Source: an uncultured Alistipes sp.
GTDB taxonomy: Bacteria > Bacteroidota > Bacteroidia > Bacteroidales > Rikenellaceae
Length of the DNA stretch: 37,182 bases
Reading direction: 5' to 3'
NCBI GenBank assembly: GCA_944321755.1
Contig: CALUMM010000022.1
Location: 1 to 37,182, forward strand
Below are positions 22,994 to 30,695 of the stretch, piece by piece. The notes below the pieces were generated by a model. It had not been told where the DNA came from. It saw only the letters and a list, made by a program, of their open reading frames with translations, and made no database searches. The stretch's first letter is position 1; every line of letters starts with the position of its first letter. A program made the translations under genes and the position numbers.

Positions 22994-24931
22994 TTAGCGA
23001 TTCGTCAGGGCCCGGATCCGGCGGGCGATCTCCGTGTTGGGGTAGATGCCCGTGAAGCGGTCGGCGCCCGGACCGTAGGCGAAGACCGGGATCATCGACG
23101 GCGTGTGGTCGTCCGAGACGTAGAGACCCATGATGCGTCCCGAGGCTTCGTCACCGTCGATCAGCACCAGACCGCCCGTTTCGTGGTCGGCCGTGACCAC
23201 GACCAGCGTCTCGCCGTTCGTGTCGGCGAATTTCAGCGCCTCGGCCACCGCCAGGTCGAAACTCAGCATCTCGATGATCGAACCCGGCAGGCAGCACGAA
23301 TGTCCCGCGTAGTCGATCTTCGCACCCTCGACCATCAGGAAGAACCCTTTGTCGCTGCGCGCCTGCAGACGGGCGATCGAGGCCCGTGTGGCGTCGGCCA
23401 GCAGCGTGAGGTTCGACTCCTCGGCCGCCTCGTCCATCCGCTCGTCGATGCAGATCACGCGGCCCTTGGCGTCGCCGATCCCGTCGATCGAACGGATAAA
23501 GTCGTAGCTCTTCGAGAGTTTGCCGATCAGATCGAGACCGTCTTCCCGCTCGGTAAACTGCCGGATGCCGCTCCCGCACAGCAGGTCGATCCGCCCGTCG
23601 AGCAGCGCCCGGGTCAGTTCGTCGGAGTTGTCCCGCTCGACGGAGTGGCCGTAGAAGGCTGTCGGTGTGGCGTCGACCACGTTGCCCAGGGTCAGGACCC
23701 CCACCGAATAGCCCCGTTCGTGGAAGTAGTCGCTCAGCGACGGGAGAGGATCGCCCTCGACGCTCATCGAGATGTGGCGGTTGGCATGGCGCTCGCCTGT
23801 GGCCAGGGTGCTGCCCGCCGCAGCCGAGTCGGTCGTGAAGGCGTCCAGCGCGTAGTTGCTCTGCAGCCCGAGGTACTTCATCTGGAAGGTCGTGAGACCC
23901 CGGTTGGCACAGGCCGCGGCCTGGATCTGCGAAAGACCCATGCCGTCGCCGATCAGGAAGATCACGTTGCGGATCCGGCCCTCCCCGCCGTCGTTCAGAT
24001 GGCTCGGGGTGTAGACCTCGATGCCTTTCGACAGCTGGAGCTTGTCGTTCTGGAAGCCGCTGAAGTCCCGTGTCGTCTTGTCGAGCCGTTTCGTGCCCGT
24101 TACGCCCTCTTCACCCTCGCGGTACTCCCCGATCCGGAAATTCTTGTTGCCGAAGTCGTGGAAGAAGGCCGCACAGGCTTCCGGACGGTCCGTGTTGATG
24201 TAGTCGATGCCCAGGTTGTAGAACGTATAGTAGGTCGTCGTCCCTTCGGGTGCGTTCCAGAAACGGACGGGTTTGCCCCAGGCGTGCGCACGGTCGATCA
24301 CCTCCCGGACCCGGGTCAGCTCCGCCGGAATGAGCGAACCCTTGCCGTTCCAGTGCGAGAAGTTGCGGAAATTCGCGCTGACGAGGGCCACCCGCTTCAG
24401 TTGTTCGGGCGTATAGTCGGCATCCCATGCCCCGTCGAACTGCACGTAGGCCGGGTAGGCGGCAAACTCCTCCGGCGAGGGTACACGCCCCGTAATGGCG
24501 ATGCGCACCGCCTGCGGATTGCGCCGCACGTCGAAGACCTCCGGCCAGCGGTCCAGCAGTGCCGTTACGGCCCGCAGCGTCGGGGCCGTCTCCGACTTGA
24601 GTTCGATCATCAGTTGGAGCGGCTCCTCCGAGTCGCGCCAGGCCCGTCCGCCGTTGCGGGCGAAGAGCGTCACCAGCGGTTCGACGTAGAGCGCCTCGAA
24701 CGAGAGATCCGGCGAAAGGTCCTCGGGATCGTGGCCCACGAGCAGCTGCCCGTCGTGCAGGTAGACATCCGCCTCGATCGACGCCACGTGCTGCGCATAG
24801 GCCTCATAAAAGGGTACGCAGCGCGCATAGTCGTTGTGCGAGTGGATCAGGATCGGCCGCTCGGCGCGGGCCGTCGCAACGCCTGCCGCCAGCACAAGCA
24901 GCAGCGTGTATTTCAAAAGTCCGGATTTCAT
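22994..24931 (-). CDS. Fusion of GDPD/PI-PLC-like phosphodiesterase and alkaline phosphatase
   Basis: A 645-residue exported two-domain enzyme (signal 1-23). Residues about 25-255 belong to the GDPD/PI-PLC TIM-barrel superfamily, closest in my memory to its AIM6-like branch: HSHNDYARCVPFYEAY (His30), ASIEADVYLHDGQLLVGHD (Glu53, Asp55, His67), LMIELKSE, and TDRPEA near the end. Residues about 320-645 are an alkaline phosphatase: FLIGDGMGLSQI, the nucleophile Ser369 in TTDSAAAGSTLATG, EGAKIDYAGHS, and TADHETGG. One chain could thus split a phosphodiester and then remove the exposed monoester phosphate. Gaps to its neighbours are 12 and 14 bp, firmly inside the operon. Confidence 0.92.
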   Translation of the reverse strand: MKSGLLKYTLLLVLAAGVATARAERPILIHSHNDYARCVPFYEAYAQHVASIEADVYLHDGQLLVGHDPEDLSPDLSFEALYVEPLVTLFARNGGRAWRDSEEPLQLMIELKSETAPTLRAVTALLDRWPEVFDVRRNPQAVRIAITGRVPSPEEFAAYPAYVQFDGAWDADYTPEQLKRVALVSANFRNFSHWNGKGSLIPAELTRVREVIDRAHAWGKPVRFWNAPEGTTTYYTFYNLGIDYINTDRPEACAAFFHDFGNKNFRIGEYREGEEGVTGTKRLDKTTRDFSGFQNDKLQLSKGIEVYTPSHLNDGGEGRIRNVIFLIGDGMGLSQIQAAACANRGLTTFQMKYLGLQSNYALDAFTTDSAAAGSTLATGERHANRHISMSVEGDPLPSLSDYFHERGYSVGVLTLGNVVDATPTAFYGHSVERDNSDELTRALLDGRIDLLCGSGIRQFTEREDGLDLIGKLSKSYDFIRSIDGIGDAKGRVICIDERMDEAAEESNLTLLADATRASIARLQARSDKGFFLMVEGAKIDYAGHSCCLPGSIIEMLSFDLAVAEALKFADTNGETLVVVTADHETGGLVLIDGDEASGRIMGLYVSDDHTPSMIPVFAYGPGADRFTGIYPNTEIARRIRALTNR

Positions 24932-24943
24932 CGGTCGTTGTCG

Positions 24944-25795
24944 TTAAAATTGCAATTTTGCCATGACAGGGGCGTGGTCCGAGACGTGGCCGCCGTCAAG
25001 CGTGTCGGGCAGCACCGCATGGAGAAGGGTCTCGAAACCGTCGTTTACGAAGATGTAGTCGATCAGCGTGCGCTCCGCCTCGGGAATCCGGCCGAAGTCC
25101 GAGAAACTCCAGTACGGACCCTGGCGTTCGGCCGCCACATCGCGCGTGTGGTGCAGCAGTCCGCTCTCCACGACGTGGGCGATTACCTCCGATTCGGGTT
25201 CGGCGTTGAAGTCGCCCGTCAGAACCACGGGACGCCCCGCGGAAAGGAGGGCGATGCGCTCCAGCAGCAGCGAGACGCCCTCACGCCGTGCCGTCTCGCC
25301 CACATGGTCCAGATGGGTGTTGATGAAGAAGATCTCGCGGCCGTCGCGGTCTCGCAGCACCGTCCAGGTGGCCAGGCGTTCGCAGGCCCCGTCCCACCCC
25401 TTCGATCCGGCCGTTTCGGGGGTCTCGCTCAGCCAGAAGGTCCCCCAGTCGAGCAGCTCGAAACGCTCCGTGCGGTAGAAGACCGGGTTGAATTCGCCCG
25501 CTTCGGCTCCGTCCTCGCGGCCTACGCCCACCTCGGCATAGCCGGGAAGCAGCCCCTTCAGGTCGTTGAGCTGGTTGATCAGCAGCTCCTGGGCCCCGAA
25601 GACGTCGATAGCCTGCGACTCGATCACGCGGGCCACCCGGTCGCGGCGGTATTGCCAGTTGTTCGCACTGTCGTCGGGGTTGTCGTAACGCATGTTGAAC
25701 GTCATGACGTTCAGCTCCGCCTTCGGTTGCGGACCGCACGCCGTCAGAAGCAGAAACGGCACCGAGACAGCCCACAGGATCACACTCTTTTTCAT
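24944..25795 (-). CDS. EEP-fold phosphodiesterase lipoprotein
   Basis: A 283-residue lipoprotein (lipobox LLLTAC, Cys20) of the endonuclease/exonuclease/phosphatase superfamily. Conserved blocks are MTFNMRYDNPDD, IDVFGAQELLINQL (catalytic Glu), FFINTHLDH, VVLTGDFNAEPES, TLIDYIFV and GHVSDHAPVMAKL. Bacteroidetes PULs often encode such proteins; they can act on phosphoester bonds of nucleic acids, inositol phosphates or sphingomyelin-type substrates. Its placement next to the GDPD-alkaline phosphatase fusion and the GH92 gene suggests removal of phosphodiester groups from a glycan rather than DNA degradation, but that is inference. Confidence 0.9.
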   Translation of the reverse strand: MKKSVILWAVSVPFLLLTACGPQPKAELNVMTFNMRYDNPDDSANNWQYRRDRVARVIESQAIDVFGAQELLINQLNDLKGLLPGYAEVGVGREDGAEAGEFNPVFYRTERFELLDWGTFWLSETPETAGSKGWDGACERLATWTVLRDRDGREIFFINTHLDHVGETARREGVSLLLERIALLSAGRPVVLTGDFNAEPESEVIAHVVESGLLHHTRDVAAERQGPYWSFSDFGRIPEAERTLIDYIFVNDGFETLLHAVLPDTLDGGHVSDHAPVMAKLQF

Positions 25796-25827
25796 GGTTT
25801 TCTATGTTTTTGGGTTTTCATGTACGG

Positions 25828-28725
25828 TTACTTTCCGGGGGCGGTGAAGAGGTTCTCGCCGGGAACGGCTTCGAAACGATCCGTCCCGGGAGCGCGCCAC
25901 TCCCACGACAACTCCTCGCCCTCGTAATCCTCGAAATAGAGCAGCCGGAAGGGGTGCAGACCCGCATCCAGCGCTGCACGTCCCGTCGCTGCGATGGAGG
26001 CGTGCGAGCCGTCGTTGTCGACGATCCGCTCCCCGCCGATCTCCAGCACGCTCCCGTCGTCGCTCCGGAGCCGGAACTCCCAGACACCCCGCTCGGGAAT
26101 GCGGAGCAGACCCTCGAAAATGTATCCGAAGTGGTCTTTCTGACGGGCCCCGGCGATCGAAACCTCCGGCAGGATGCCCCGTTCGGCCAGCTTCCCGCCG
26201 ACGATCCCGTCAACCCGCGAGAAGTGCCCTTCGTAGTAGCGGTAGCCGACGCCCGGACGGGCCCCGGAGACCTCGACGCCCGGTCGGAAAACCGCCTTTT
26301 CGGCCCGAAGCACCAGTTCGCGGCTCGGTTGCGCCCCCTCCAGGAACCCCCGGGCCCGCAGCGTCAGCGAACGGTCCACCCGGACGGGCGATTCGTATCG
26401 CGGCGAACTCCCGGTCGGCTCCGTACCGTCGAGCGTGTAGCGGATCTCGGCCCCGGCGGTCGTCGTGGCCAGCGCCACGTCGATCTCTTCCGGGAAGAGG
26501 TAGACATCCTGGGTCGTATAAGGGGTCGAAACCCTCCGTTCGTGCGTCTGAGAGTAGGGTTGCGCCGCCGGGGCCGTACCCCGCACCGTGTCGGGGCGCG
26601 GTATCAGCGTGAAGTGCAGCTCGCCGCCCTCCATCAGCCGTTCGTAGGTGAGGAAGTTCTCCGGAACGGGTGCCCCGTTGAGCGTCACTTCGCCGATATA
26701 GCGGTTGCGCCCCGGGTCGTTGGCCGTAATGCTCAGCGTGCGGCCGTTGGCCAGCCGGAGCTCGGCCCGCTCGAAGAGCGGCGTGGTCAGGATGAATTCG
26801 TTCGAGCCCGGGCAGACCGGATAGAAGCCCAGGGCCGAACAGAGGTACCAGGCCGACATCTGTCCGCAATCCTCGTTGCCGATGATCCCGCCCGGTGTCG
26901 GGGCGTACATCTCGTCGAGCAGCCGCCGTGTCAGCTCCTGCGTCTTCCACGGCTCGCCCGCATAGCTGTACAGGTAGGCCATGTGATGGCTCGGCTCGTT
27001 GCCGTGGGCGTACTGGCCCATCAGCCCCGTCACGTCCGAGACATCGAGCCGCATCTCCTCCGACTCCAGCGTGAAGAGCCGGTCGAGCTCCCGGAGGAAC
27101 GCCTCGCGGCCGCCCAGCAGCTGGATGAGGCCGTTCACGTCGTGCGGCACGAAGAAACGGTAGTGCCACGGCGTCGCCTCGGTGTAGTCGCGCCCCGTGG
27201 CGAAGGGTTCGAACGGCACGCTCCAGCCGCCGTCCGAACGCCGTCCGCGGAAGAAGCCCGTCGATCCGTCGAAGAGATGCTGGTAGTTCTGGGCCCGTGC
27301 GTAATAGAGCCGGGCCGTCTCCTCCTCACCCAGCGATTCGGCCATCCGCGCGATCGTCCAATCGTCGTAGGCGTACTCCAGCGTGCAGGAGACCGATTCG
27401 TTGCGGATGTTCGAGGGAATATAGCCCCGGGCGACGTAGTGGTCCGAGCCCTTGGCGTTGATGTTCGATGAACGGACCATCGCCGCCAGGGCCGCTTCGC
27501 CGTCGTAGCCCCGGATCCCCTTCATCCAGGCATCGGCAATCACCGACGCGGCGTGGTAGCCGATCATCGTCCCCGTCTCGCCCGAGGCCAGCGGCCAGAT
27601 CGGCAGCTCCTGCGTGCAGGCGTACATCTCCAACATGCTGCGGACCATGTCGTTTACCAGGCACGTGTCGACCAGCGTCTGCAACGGGTGCCACGCCCGG
27701 AACGTATCCCACAGCGAAAAGGTCGAATAGTAGCGTCTGCCGGCGGGCACCCGCCCGATCGTCTGGTCATGACGCCGGTATTCGCCGTTGACGTCGCTCA
27801 TCAGGTTGGGCGTCAGTTTCGTATGGTAGAGCGCCGTGTAGAAGTTCTTCCGCTCGTCGCGGCTTCCGCCCGTGACCCGCATCTCGCCCAGCGCCTCGCG
27901 CCACAGCGCTTCGGCCTGCACCTTTACGGTGTCGAAATCCAGCTCCGGGACCTCCGCCAGCCGGTTCTCACGGGCATTCGCGCAGCTCACCGACGAAAGC
28001 CCCACGGCGACCGTCAGCGTATCCACCTCCGGGGCGAAACTCAGGATCGCAATCCGCTCGTCGAGCACCTTGACATCGGTGTACGGCGCGGAGAACTCCG
28101 CTGAAAAATAGACGTGGTGGTTCGGGGTCCATCCCTGCGTAAGCCGCATCCCGCACAGTTCGGTCGGGCTGCACGGCGTCAGTTCGCTGCGCTCCACGCG
28201 CTCTTCGCCGACCGAATGCGTCAAGTCGACCGTCACGCGGCGCGGCCCCTCCTTGCGGAAAACGTAGCGGTGGACACCCGTGCGGGGCGCCGCCGTAAGC
28301 TCCACGTCGATGCCCTCGTCGGGCAGCGTCACGGCGTAGTAACCGCACGAGGCCCTCTCCTGCGCGTGCGAGAAGCGGTACGGAACCGGGGCATATTCCC
28401 CCTCTTCCGTCACCTCGTCCCGGATGCCGGGGCGGAACAGCACGTCGGACAAATCGGCGCATCCCGTGCCGCTCAGGTGCGTGTGCGAAAACCCGTCGAG
28501 GGTCGTATCTTCATGGTAATAGCCGGCGCAGGCGTCCCAGTCGCCCGAACGGGTGTCGGGGCTGAGCTGCACCATTCCGAAGGGCGTCGTCGCACCGGGG
28601 TAGGTGTGTCCGTGGAATCCCGTCCCGATGAAGGGATCGACGTATGCGAGCGGATCCGCGGGCTCCGTCGCGCAGGAGAGCAGCAGCAGGCTGCAGGTCG
28701 CCAGGGTGGTTCGGAGGTTGGACAT
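25828..28725 (-). CDS. GH92 alpha-mannosidase with CHB_HEX and PA14 C-terminal domains
   Basis: A 965-residue lipoprotein (lipobox LLLLSC, Cys18). Residues about 25-250 form the GH92 N-terminal domain (YVDPFIGTGFHGHTYPGATTP; FSHTHLSGTGCADL) and about 260-720 the (alpha/alpha)6 catalytic domain with IGYHAASVIADAWMKG, AMVRSSNI, ARGYIPSN and NEDCGQMSAWY (catalytic acid Glu near residue 617), then GSNEFILTTPLF. Beyond the family's usual end come a chitobiase-like C-terminal Ig domain (about 735-810; IRYTLDGTEPTG) and a PA14 domain (about 815-960; FRLRSDDGSVLEIGGERIVDN). GH92 enzymes are calcium-dependent exo-alpha-mannosidases; some uncap mannose-1-phospho-6-mannose. First gene after the SusD terminator, with its own probable promoter. 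Confidence 0.94.
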   Translation of the reverse strand: MSNLRTTLATCSLLLLSCATEPADPLAYVDPFIGTGFHGHTYPGATTPFGMVQLSPDTRSGDWDACAGYYHEDTTLDGFSHTHLSGTGCADLSDVLFRPGIRDEVTEEGEYAPVPYRFSHAQERASCGYYAVTLPDEGIDVELTAAPRTGVHRYVFRKEGPRRVTVDLTHSVGEERVERSELTPCSPTELCGMRLTQGWTPNHHVYFSAEFSAPYTDVKVLDERIAILSFAPEVDTLTVAVGLSSVSCANARENRLAEVPELDFDTVKVQAEALWREALGEMRVTGGSRDERKNFYTALYHTKLTPNLMSDVNGEYRRHDQTIGRVPAGRRYYSTFSLWDTFRAWHPLQTLVDTCLVNDMVRSMLEMYACTQELPIWPLASGETGTMIGYHAASVIADAWMKGIRGYDGEAALAAMVRSSNINAKGSDHYVARGYIPSNIRNESVSCTLEYAYDDWTIARMAESLGEEETARLYYARAQNYQHLFDGSTGFFRGRRSDGGWSVPFEPFATGRDYTEATPWHYRFFVPHDVNGLIQLLGGREAFLRELDRLFTLESEEMRLDVSDVTGLMGQYAHGNEPSHHMAYLYSYAGEPWKTQELTRRLLDEMYAPTPGGIIGNEDCGQMSAWYLCSALGFYPVCPGSNEFILTTPLFERAELRLANGRTLSITANDPGRNRYIGEVTLNGAPVPENFLTYERLMEGGELHFTLIPRPDTVRGTAPAAQPYSQTHERRVSTPYTTQDVYLFPEEIDVALATTTAGAEIRYTLDGTEPTGSSPRYESPVRVDRSLTLRARGFLEGAQPSRELVLRAEKAVFRPGVEVSGARPGVGYRYYEGHFSRVDGIVGGKLAERGILPEVSIAGARQKDHFGYIFEGLLRIPERGVWEFRLRSDDGSVLEIGGERIVDNDGSHASIAATGRAALDAGLHPFRLLYFEDYEGEELSWEWRAPGTDRFEAVPGENLFTAPGK

Positions 28726-28769
28726 GGTTGGGTTGCAAATACGTTTTTCGAGGGCACGGCCTCGTGTTA

Positions 28770-28777
28770 CAAAGATA
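28770..28777 (-). promoter_or_regulatory. -7 element before the GH92 gene
   Basis: The minus strand reads TATCTTTG, an exact TAnnTTTG, about 45 bp before the GH92 start at 28725. No TTTG is found 19 bp upstream, so the -33 half is weak. It would let the seven enzyme genes be transcribed separately from susCD. Confidence 0.55.
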
Positions 28778-28940
28778 CGCTTTTATCCGGCTTGTCGGTC
28801 GTCCGGGAATGGGTTTTTCCCATCCTTTTCCTCCGATCGCTGCCGGTTGCCGTTGCGCGGTCTCTTCCCGGTCTCGGGCGGGGTGGAACCTCCGCAGCAG
28901 ACAAGATCCTGCGGACTCGGCCGTACACCGGTCCGAACGA

Positions 28941-28997
28941 AATTTTGAAAAGAGCCGCGGAGACACCGGCCCCCTACAGGACCGGTCTCCGCGGCTC
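28941..28997 (-). terminator. Hairpin terminator/attenuator after susD
   Basis: GAGCCGCGGAGAC (28952-28964) pairs perfectly with GTCTCCGCGGCTC (28985-28997), with extra CCGG pairing toward the loop. On the minus strand the stem is followed by TTTTCAAAATTT. It sits 10 bp after the susD stop and before GH92. The rest of the 28726-29006 gap holds only the GH92 promoter candidate and a small ATGGG/CCCAT hairpin (28809-28823). Confidence 0.88.
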
Positions 28998-29006
28998 GGA
29001 ATTCGA

Positions 29007-30674
29007 TCAATAGCCGAGCGGCTGCTTCCACTTGCCGCCCGCCTTCACGATCTCCTGCGGAGGATACGGGAAGACAATCTGTTTGGCGGCCGAATAACTC
29101 CGCGTAGCCTCTCCGACGGGCCAGATATCCTTTACCGTGCAGGTCACGCCTTCGCTCTGACCCGCCTTGTCGGGAACGTTGCCCTTGAGCTTGCTGCTCA
29201 GAATCGCGGTCTCGTTCCAGCGCTTCAGATCCTGGAAGCGGTCCGTGAATTCGAAGGCCAGCTCGCAGCGGCGCTCGTGCTTGAGGTCCGCCATCGTTAC
29301 CGACCCCTCGGCGTAGAGATCGCCCAGTCCGGCCCGGCGCGTCAGGCGGTTCAACTCGGCGGCAGCCCCGCTCTTGCCCTGCATGAGCAGCGCTTCGGCC
29401 TTGAAGAGCACCATCTCCGCAAAGCGGATCAGCGGAACGTTCAGGTCCGTGGTCGGGAAGTCGCCGTTGGTCGAAATGTGCGGGTTGGTCAGGGCCGTGG
29501 CCGTCGGGTCGAGCTCGCCCTCGTTGTACACCTCGTTCCCGTAGGTGTAGGGTTCCATGTACTTGGCCACCGAGTAGCCCGACAGGACGGCATCGCCGCT
29601 GTTCTCCGAATACTTCATCGCCGGATTCCCGAAGTAGGTGAAGGTGTTGATCTCGTCCTGATAGCCGATCAGATTGAGCTGCAGACGCTTGTCATTCGGA
29701 TTCTTCTTGTACTCCAGGTAGAGGTCGTGCGTCGGCTTGACCGAGCCCCAGCCGTTGTAGTAACCCCAGCCCGTGTTGCGCAGGCAGACTCCCGGGAACT
29801 CGCTGCCGCCGGGGTTCGTCCCGCCGATCGAATTCACCGACCAGATGTACTCCTTCGACCAGTTGTTCTCGATCTTGAACGGATCGGCGCAGTCCGCCAG
29901 CAGCCCCCGGCCGCCCTCGTTCTCGATCTTGTCCACCAGGTCCGGAATGAGCGCCCATTTGCTCGAATCCCAGTAGGCCCAGTAGGCGTAGACCTTCACC
30001 ATCAGCGCCCAGGCCGCGGCACGGTGCGCACGCCCGTAGTCGGCCGTCGTGTAGCTCTCGAACAGCGGCAGCAGTCGGGCCGCCTGCTCCAGGTCGGAGA
30101 TGATCAGCGTGTAGTTGTCCGCAACGCTCGCCTGCTGTTTGTAGATCTCGTTGTTGTAGCCGTCGGGGAAGTCCTCCCAGCGCTCGAACGGAACCCCCAG
30201 CTCCTTCGTGCCGTGACGGTAGGCGATGTGGAAGTGCAGGAACGCACGCATGAAGTAGGCTTCGCCCAATACCCGGCTCTCCACGGCCGACAGATTCTCC
30301 TCGCCCTTGTCCAGCAGCGACGAAACTACCCATTGGGCATAGGCCATATACTGATAGAGGTACTCCCAGGAATCGGTGATCGGGCTCTCCTCGCCGGTGA
30401 ACTGCAGCGTTTCGAGCGACGACCAGCGCGATTTCGTGTAGACGCAGTCGTCACCGCAGCCCTGCTCCCAGAAGAGGTCGCGGCCCCACATGCCGTCACC
30501 CTCGCCGAAGATCCAGTAAACGGCATCGATGGCATCTTCCGCATCCTTGTCCGTGGCGAAGAAGGTCCCTTCGCTCGGGGTCCCTTCGGGTGTCACGTCG
30601 AGGAATTCCGCACACGAATTCAGCGTCAACGCACCCGCTACAAACGCAAATATTGCTATGATTTTCGTTTTCAT
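29007..30674 (-). CDS. SusD/RagB-family glycan-binding outer-membrane lipoprotein
   Basis: A 555-residue lipoprotein (lipobox LTLNSC, Cys21) that caps the SusC porin and binds the target glycan at the cell surface. It begins CAEFLDVTPEGTPSEGTFFAT and shows the SusD tetratricopeptide-like helices (YMAYAQWVVSSLLDKGEEN; LGEAYFMRAFLHFHIAYRHG) and the conserved C-terminal LIRFAEMVLFKAEALLMQGKSG, LKHERRCELAFEFTDRFQDLKRW and IVFPYPPQEI. It follows susC by 21 bp, the standard arrangement, and a strong terminator follows it. Ligand identity cannot be read from the sequence, but downstream enzymes point to a mannose/hexosamine-containing glycan. Confidence 0.97.
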   Translation of the reverse strand: MKTKIIAIFAFVAGALTLNSCAEFLDVTPEGTPSEGTFFATDKDAEDAIDAVYWIFGEGDGMWGRDLFWEQGCGDDCVYTKSRWSSLETLQFTGEESPITDSWEYLYQYMAYAQWVVSSLLDKGEENLSAVESRVLGEAYFMRAFLHFHIAYRHGTKELGVPFERWEDFPDGYNNEIYKQQASVADNYTLIISDLEQAARLLPLFESYTTADYGRAHRAAAWALMVKVYAYWAYWDSSKWALIPDLVDKIENEGGRGLLADCADPFKIENNWSKEYIWSVNSIGGTNPGGSEFPGVCLRNTGWGYYNGWGSVKPTHDLYLEYKKNPNDKRLQLNLIGYQDEINTFTYFGNPAMKYSENSGDAVLSGYSVAKYMEPYTYGNEVYNEGELDPTATALTNPHISTNGDFPTTDLNVPLIRFAEMVLFKAEALLMQGKSGAAAELNRLTRRAGLGDLYAEGSVTMADLKHERRCELAFEFTDRFQDLKRWNETAILSSKLKGNVPDKAGQSEGVTCTVKDIWPVGEATRSYSAAKQIVFPYPPQEIVKAGGKWKQPLGY

Positions 30675-30695
30675 GGTCCTGTTGAATTAGGTTGT

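Noticed and set aside
23105..25927. A 940-codon open frame on the plus strand opposite the GDPD-phosphatase and EEP genes
   Set aside because: It lies antisense to two well-supported enzymes, has an Arg/Val/Asp-rich composition typical of antisense frames in GC-rich DNA, and matches no family I know.
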